A stretch of DNA of 57,646 nucleotides from a virus. Below are positions 1-9,000 of this stretch, in pieces (position 1 is the first letter of the stretch; each line of letters opens with the position of its first letter). A model generated the notes under the pieces. It had not been told where the DNA came from, did not search any database, and saw nothing but the letters and a program-made list of their open reading frames with translations. The stretch spans positions 1 to 57,646 of IMG/VR virus record IMGVR_UViG_3300023180_000063; one strand, given 5' to 3'. The position numbers were made by a program, and so were the translations under genes.

Positions 1-3000
1 AACGTCGAAAGACTACAAGAGTTTAAAGGCGACATGTTTGATTCGCCTGAGTACAGCCCGGCACGCTCCGAAATACCTCAGACGCAAGGCGAGGCCGACA
101 GAGTCACGGCGCAGAAAGCTCAGCGAACTGGGCAGAGCTTAGACAACGAGCGAGCGCAACGCGCTGTTGAGCTTATGCGCTCTCACGAAGAAACAAATCC
201 AAAGATCAAAGAAATCGCGGATCAAATTATCTTCGGCCGCAGCGACGATCCGGTTTTGTCGTTTGATGAAGCGTTTGAAAGATTCTACCCACTATCGAAG
301 TCCGACGACCCAGCAGATCGCGAAGCGTTCAGAGCGTTCTGGGGTATCGTCATGTCTATTGACGGTGGAGACGGCGGAGATCTCGCTGAACCAGACGTAA
401 TCTCCCCCGAAGACTCAAGAATGCGAATGCTCGGTGCTATCAGCAATATTCTTGAGAGAGACGGAGTAGACGGTGACATTGCATCAATAGCAGAAGACGC
501 GTACTACGAGATGATCGAAGAGTACGGCCAGTACGCCGACTACATCAATGGTAAGAAAGCAATTTCGTCTGGCTCTGACGATCTGTCGGCGGACACTACC
601 GCTGCCGCGTTCTACAGAATTGTTTCTTCCGCCGCGTCACCGAATAATCGGCCACTCTATAGAGTCCTTAACATTCACAAAGATAATCCGGAGATCGAGA
701 CTCTTCTGACTGAGGGTTCGACGTTTTCTATGGATGCTCGCCCATTCACTGCGCAGGAGATTGCCGATGGCTCTCTAATGAGTCGTCTGTTCTTCCCCAC
801 CGGCGTGAATGAGCGTAGAATTGTTCTTGAGGTGCCACCAGGCGAGATTGACAGCCTTAACGTGTCAGACATGTCGTTTGTCCCAGACGAGCAGGAATGG
901 ATCGGCTTCGGAGAGCTACAGGTAGTGTCTGTCCGCGAGCAGAGTAATGAGTTTGGTGTTGAGACTATTGTTCAAGTTCGTAGAGCCGATGCGGCGGCGC
1001 CTGAAGCGCCGTCTGCTGCTACAGCGTACGATCCAGACGCCGACGACATTGAAACATGGTCTCGCACTGGCGGCCAGGCGGGATCGAACCCGGGTGGGTT
1101 CTATGAGACTCCCGATGGCAGAAGATACTACGTCAAGTCGCCGAGATCGCAGTCTCACGCGGAGAACGAAGTTCTTGCATCCGCATTCTACGAGATGCTC
1201 GGAGTGCCGGCAGCACGTGTTCGCCTCGGTCGTGAAGATGGCGACACAAGAATCGTCTCTACATTAATTGAAGACGCCGACACCGGTGACTTTGAGTTTA
1301 GGGTCGACGGTGGAGACACTGAGTATCTCGACAAGGTCCGTCAAGGATTTGTTGCTGACGCCTGGCTAGCAAACTGGGACAGCGTTGGGCTGGTCTATGA
1401 CAACATCGTCACAGACGGCAATGGAGACCCGGTGCGTCTCGACCCAGGCGGCTCGTTGATGTATCGTGCTCGTGGCGCTGAGAAAGGCTCGGCGTTTGGC
1501 AACAACGTAACAGAGCTCGACACTCTTCGCGACCCAGATCTAAATCCGCAGGCGGCGTCAGTCTTTGGCGATATCGATGATGCAACATTGCAGGCTGCCG
1601 CGAAGAGACTTCGTGACATCACTCCGTCGCAGATTGACGAAACAGTAGATTCAATTGTCTCGGATCCAGATGATGCCGCTCTTCTTAAGGAGCGCTTGAA
1701 GGCTCGTCGCCAGTCGATTCTTGATCGCTTCGGGATTCAAGAAGGCCAAGACGATCCCGATCTTTTCCCAGATCCAGAGCCGCTCACTGACGCGATGGGC
1801 TACCAGGCGCAGGACCTAGTGCCAGGCGACATTACCGCGACTGATTCATTTGTCGTCGAAAAAGTTTTCCGCGATTCCGAAACTCCAAAAGGCAAGGTAA
1901 GTATTCAAGGATACTACCCTGGCCACGAGTCTCAGCGCAAGGAGTGGAACGAAGACACTGAGATTGAAGTTAGCCGCGGCGGTACGACACCTCCAAAGGG
2001 CGATAAGCCCGCGCTTCATCGACCAAAGAGACCGTACTCGCCTAGAAGTCAAGAGACGTTCAGTGGCGACATGCGAGATCTTCTTGAGGGCGCAGAGAGC
2101 TGGGAAGAAGTCGCGGAGATCATTCGCGGAACTGAGATCGTCTACTTTGACTATGAGACAACTGGCATTGGAGACGGCGAACTCAACCGTCCTGTGCAGA
2201 TCGGTGCTGTTCGAATTGTCAACGGCGAGGTCGTCGATAGATTCAACATGTACATGAATCCAGAGTTTAGACTCTCGGATTGGTCAAAAGAGAATCTAAA
2301 GCGCGAGGACGGGGAGCTTGTCACCGACGAGTGGCTAGAGACTCAGCCATCAATGCGCGAGGCGCACGAGCGATTCATCGAGTTTGTTGGAGATCGTCCG
2401 ATTCTTGGCGGACAGAACGTTCCGTTTGATACTGAAGTACTACAGCGTACTCTAGGCGAGCAGGGCCTCGAACTCGAGATTGGTGGAACTATTGATTCTC
2501 TGCCAATGGCAAGAGGGACTCTGCCAACGTGGTCGTCTGGCTCTCCAGACGGTCCTTCGCAGGTAGGCCGCGACGGCAAGAGGCGTTCGTCGAACAGCCT
2601 CGGCCCTGTCGCTGAGTACCTCGGTGTAGAGCTCGGCAACTGGCACCGCGCTGACGCTGATGCCGAAGCCGCCTGGGACATTACTGACGCGATGCTAACC
2701 CGCGCATCGGCGCCTGATGCTGACGTTTCTACAGAGTCGTTCGATGGCCGTGAGGCTGAAAAGATCGCCCAAGACCGCGCAGAGTACGACGCTGCAATGT
2801 CGGTGTACAAGGACGAGCTCGCTGACTACGAAGCCGCTAAGGCCGTAGCGGCCGCGTGGAACTGCGGCGGCGCCGGCATCACAGCGGCAGTCGGTGATGG
2901 AGAAGGCCCGTGCGACGTGCCAGACCCAGACGACATGATCAACAATGCGACTCCAGACGAGTCGATTGTAGACCCCGAAGGCGTACCTGGCGGCGCAACA

Positions 3001-6000
3001 GACAGCAACGTCTCAATGGCAGATGCTCTTGATGACGGAGTTGTTGAGCGTCCTGAGAAAGATGGCGTAAACGTCAAGGATCCCTACGCTGACGAGAAGT
3101 TCCCACCGACGGCTCAACAGCGCGATGTTGTTGACGCCGTGCTTACTGGTGAAAATGTTGTTGTTCGTGCTCTTGCCGGGACTGGTAAGACGAGCACTCT
3201 TAAGCTTATTGCAAGGCGCTTGAAGAAAGAGCAGCCTAAGAAGAGAATAGCGTACGTCGCGTTCAACAAGTCAATTCAGCTCGAGGCTGATGCGACAATG
3301 CCAGGCAACGTTGAGTCACGTACTGGCGACTCAATCGCGTGGAGAGCAATTGGCTCGAGTCTCACAGACAAGCGTAAGAAAAACCGCTTCAACAACAAGC
3401 CAAGTAAACTTGCCAATGACCTCGGAATAACTGGGCAGCCAAGCCCAGACGAGCCAGACAAGGACATGACGGCTACTCAGGTGTATCGCGCGATCAATAA
3501 GGCGGTCACAAACTATACGATTAGCGCCGATGATGAGATTGGCCCTCAGCACTTCGAGTTTGACAACGTCCCAGACGAATGGATTGCTAAGGCCGGAGAA
3601 ATTTGGGACGATCTTAAGAGCCCGAGTGGCGTTCTTCCGTTCAACAACAACCACGCGACGAAGATCTGGGCGTTGTCTCGCCCTGATCTATCTGCCGACG
3701 GCTCCGGACTTGACTACAAAGCCGATGTCATCTTCTTTGACGAAGCACAGGACATCAACCCTGTAATCGGAAAGGTCATTGCAGATCAGACCGCGCAGGT
3801 TGTGTACGTTGGAGACGGTAATCAAGCGATCTACGGTTTCCGCGGTGCTGAAGACGAGCTACAAAAAATCAGTGCTCCGAATGATCTGCCATTAACAAAG
3901 TCTTGGAGATTCGGCCCGCAGATAGCCGGAATCGGTAACAGGTTCTTAGCAGCTCTTGGTTCGGACTACAGAATCGAAGGCGGCGGCCCAGACGGCAAGA
4001 TCCTCCCGAGAGGGGGCATGCCCGATGCTGACGCGGTTCTTGTTCGCTCAAACGCCGGCGCAGTTCGAGAAATCTACAGAGAGCTCGAGGCTGGAAGAAA
4101 AGTCGGTGTAACTAAGTCGTTTAAAGAAGACCTAGAGAGATTTGTTCGCCACGCTGATTGGTTGAAGTCTGGGGCAAGACTAGACGATCGACCGCAGATG
4201 CACGAAGATCTTGCGCCGTTCTCGTCGTGGGATGAAGTTGTCAAGTCTCTCGAAGACGAAGACAATAAGAAGCTGGAATTTCTTGTCGATCTTGTAGACA
4301 GCGAAGGCGTCGACGGACTGTACGACATGCTAGGTCGTCTAATCCCGTACACTACTAACGCTGACGTGTCATCTGACGAGCTTCCGAGCGCGCCGCCGCT
4401 TATGCCATCAGAAGTTGCGAGCGGTTCGTCTGGCGAAGTTGCTAATGGCGTTATGTTCGAGGTTTCTGGAGACAGAGTAAAACTCTCCGGAAAAACATTT
4501 GACACTAAAGAGTCGATCAAGGCTCTCGGATTTAAGTGGAACGCCGCTGACAAGAGCTGGGTGCGCTCAATCAAGGGCGACGACAACCGCGCGCGGACAT
4601 TGAATGAGCTTCGCTCGAAGCTTGCTGGCGACGGATCAGCGGACAGACCTGACGTCGTAGTTAGCACGGCGCACAGAGCTAAAGGTCTCGAGTGGGATCG
4701 TGTTCGTATTGGCGATGACTTCAGAGGACCAAGAGTCGACGGCGAAACTGGCGCAACAATTATGCCAGCGGATGAAGAGCTGCGTCTTGCGTACGTTGCT
4801 GTTACACGCGCGCAGAAACAACTTGATCCAGGCTCTCTTGAGTACATCTACGGATATACAACTGAAGCAGACGAGTCGCCCAATCTGCCTAGCGCTCCTG
4901 AGGCTGATGTCCCAGAAGCTCCAGAAGCTCCAGAAGCTCCGCCAGTACCCGTGGAGATCGACCCAGAGCGTCGCGCCGCTGAAGTAGCGAAGTACAATCT
5001 TGAAGATCTCGGTGAAGGCGAGCTTGACGCTGTCGGAAGCGAAAATAGCTACATTCGACAGATGTTCTCAGACACCTGGGAAGCGTGGGTTGACGGTCAG
5101 TCAATCGGGACTGCCCCGACTCAAGAAGAAATCGTCGAGATGTACAACGAACGCGTTGGCGAGGTCGTTGACTCAAGACTCTCAGCGAGCGAAGAAGTTG
5201 CTGAGACACGTGACGAAGTCGCGCCAGGCGGGACTCCGGAGTCTCCTGAGGCTCTCGAAGGTGACATGCCGCTGCCGCCTCCTTCTCCAGACGAGGCTCC
5301 GGTTGACACATCTGGCGCAATCATTGAAGAAGTCGCGTTTGATCCTAAGACCCAGAAGACATTCGGCGACGACTTGTCAGAAGCCACAGACGACCTTGAG
5401 ATGGTTAAGGACGATATCTATAGCAAGGGCTCAACTGGTAAGAAGTTCAAGGACGCTCTTCAAAGAGCGATTGACGCGATTTCAGACTACACCGACGGGA
5501 AGATTTCTCTCAGCGAGGCAGTATCTCGTTTGCGCAACGAGGAGGACGGGCTTGACGAGTTCTCTACCTCGACTGGCAAGACAAAGCTCGACTACGACTT
5601 TGCGCACGGATCAGTGCGTGACGCAAGAAGAATTCTTGACGGCTCGGTGTATGGACCTGCTGAGATTGGCAAGGGTCTTCCGCCAGAGGGTAGCGGTCTT
5701 GGGTTTAGTAAGGACGGCGTGTTCATCAAGCCTGGGATGCGAGTTCGAGATAAGTGGGGCTATGCCGGCACAGTTGTTCGGTACAACGAAAGTGGCGGAT
5801 ACGTCAATGTCTACATTCTTAAGGACATTGATCATCGCGACCCAGACAAGCTTGGTGAAAAAGCGAAGAAGAGCTATGGTCCTAAGAAGTACATCGACAG
5901 TAAAGGCACAACTGCGCTTACAGTAATCAAGGACGGCGACGACAACTCGCCGTGGATTGACAGCGGTAAGGTTCCTGAAGGCAAGAAGCCGAAGAACCTT

Positions 6001-9000
6001 GACTCGCAGCTCGAAGAACTTCGTAAGATGGGCGACGATGACGGTGAAGGTCCGATGGGTGTCGAGCCGCCGTCTCCAAAGCCAGACGACAGCGGGGACT
6101 CGGGCGAAGCGCCAGCCGGAACTACAGAGGCTCTTCGTGAAAACGTCGAGGACAATAGAAGAGATGACGCCTGGACAGGCGAGGAGTCTGATCGTCCTGA
6201 GTCTCCTGGTACCGACGTGGCGCAAGCTTCAAAAAACATCACAGAAGCTTTACGAGATTCTGAGAATCCGGAGTATACGGCAGACGATGAGACGATCAAA
6301 GATCTTCTTCGAGAAGAAATTGGTCAGACGTCGCCAGACGATACGTTCATTACGATTAGTCCACCGAGTGGCTTTGAAACAACAATACGTCGATCCGACG
6401 CTATTGCAGTTGTTGGTGATTCCCCAAAAGTTGACGCCCCTGAGGGGGCGCCAAACAACGACGCTCTCGCTGAGGAAAAGCAGCTTAAAGAAAGAATCAA
6501 AGTCTTTGAGGCCAAAGGTGGACTAACAAGGGAAGAAGCCGAAGAGTACGTCGCGTTATCAAAAAGAATAAATGAGCTACGTTTCGATAGAAGAAAAGAC
6601 GCAAAAGCATCAGTAGAAGACGTCGCTGATGCTGCTGAAAGGCTGAGCACTCTTTCTCCAGAAACTAACTTGGCCGCATACAAAGATCTGTTCAAAAATA
6701 AAGGAGTGTACACGGCAATAAAGAGTGCTGCCTCCGGAGTATTTTTCAATGCTGATACAGACGTAGACAAAATTATGGACGGCGATGATCCAGAAACATC
6801 GCCACAAGATTTTTACGACGCCTTTAAGGCGACTAGAGAAGCTCTTCGTTCGCAGTATGGTGACACCGTTCCGTTGTTTCGCGCTGTCGGTGCTCAGAAA
6901 AAGAAGTCGACAACAAACTGGGCGACTACAAGAGAGTTTGTAGAGCAGTTTGGTGACAACGTTGTCGAGGAGTTAGTCCCCGTTGAGAGAATTGCAGCAG
7001 TCCATGTGACGCGCAATGGCAAATACCACGAGGTGATAGTCCTAGACGAAGACTACGACATCAGCGACCTTGTAGATTCTCCAACAGTCGATGCTGAATC
7101 TGAAGTATCTGAAAAAATTAAGAATTTCGAGCCAGATGATGTTCTGTACAGCGATGACGATGAGCTTACATCCGAATTTGAGTTGGCCGGATTCTTACAG
7201 TCTAGAGATGTTGCAGACAGAACTATCTCGCTGTTAGAAGAGTATCTAGAAAATAATTCAAAAGAAGAGAATGAGTACTTAGACGATCTAGTCGACGTCT
7301 TATCCAATGCTCTACAAGACGACGACAATATTGGTCTTAAGGACGTAGTATCGGAACGCATAGAGTTTGCAGAATCTGACGACGTAAAGAAGAAAGAAGC
7401 TCTAAGAGCCTTAGTCGCGTTTCTAACATTCTTTGACGGCGGAATTTTAGACGGGTACGGCACGACGGAGCGCTATCTAGGGGGAGCGCTTAGCAAGATT
7501 GACAAGCCTAGCTCGATGAAAGACGTTGTTAAGTTTGCTCAAGAAAACAAACTTCCAGTGTCGTATGGAGATCTTCTTAGATCACAATTAAAACTAGTAC
7601 AAGGAGAAGAACAGATAGGCGGAGAAGAGCCATCAGTTGCTGGCGCTTTCTTTCGTCTACTTACGCGACTTTCAGAGTCTTCTCCCTACAGTGGAAAAAT
7701 GTACAGAGGGATTGTCAACAATGAGAGCACTGAGGACTTCATAACAGAAGGATCTACAGTTACTATCCCGCCTCGATCTTTTTCAAAGGACGTAGAAACA
7801 TCAGAAGAATTCGGAGACATCATTCTAGAAGTCGATGGAGAAGATGCAATTGGAGTAGATGTAAGCGAACTATCGACATGGGATGAGGGAGAGGTTATCG
7901 CGTACGGCTCGTTCAAAGTAGACTCAGTCGAAGATCGCGGAGACGGCTCGTACTACGTTAAGCTCGTGAAGTCGCAGAAATCTGAATCTTTAGAAGAAAA
8001 AGTTAAATCTCTCGAAGAAAACACTCAAGATACAGAAACTTCCGATGTAGATAGCCCGGTCGATGGTGATGACTCTGATGCCGGCGAGTTCTCAGATTCT
8101 GAACGTGCCATTATTGAAGGTGCAGGGTTTGAGCCAGGGTCAGTAGAAGATGCTTCGTACCGAATTTCAGCGTTGAGAATAATAGATAGTCAGAGAGAAG
8201 AGCAGGGAAAGTCCCAGTCTGATTTCACCGAGCAAAAAGTACAGCTCTTTATCGAGAATATCGCAAAGGCAGTCTCGGAAAAACACGATACGTACTCAGA
8301 AAGCCCGAGCAAAGAACTTGCCCGCGACTATTACTCAATCGCATCAGACGAGTGGCTTGACGCAAATCTCGTAGATGCTCGTCACCCTAGACCGACTCGG
8401 GAAATAGTTGTCAAAGCGCTAGAGAGTCTCAATCCATTTCGTGTCGGCAGCCCGCATCACATCGCGTGGAGTCGAGTGCTTAATTCGCAACTTGAAGAGA
8501 CGTACGACAACGCTGGAATATTGCCAGACTATGAAGGAAGGTTGACTACTCCTCAGACCAACAAGGTCTTTTACTTCATTGAAGGTGATCTCAAAGCCAA
8601 AGTAGAAAGTGGTAAATGGAGAAAGTACATCGAGGATGCTGATCCCGAGTGGGTTGAGCAGAACATTAATTCTTCTGGAGAAATATCAAATCAGAAGAGT
8701 ATCTACCCTCTCCAAAAAGCTACGTACAAGGGAGTAGAATTTAGTCAGATAGACGACGATGTCTGGGTGGCGGAGTCGTTTATAGATAGATACGACGTCA
8801 ACGTTGACGATCCCGATGTTCTACTACCAATGTTTATACCGATGGGTGACGGTGGAGCAGATAGCGCTGGCGAAGGTTATTTCTTCTCGGCGGAGAAGCA
8901 AAGATTTTGGGGAAGATACGGCGCCGGCGGCGCGCTAATCTCGTTTGTTGACGATGATGGAGAAGTTAAGTACGTTCTTGGCAAAAGAGCAACGTGGATC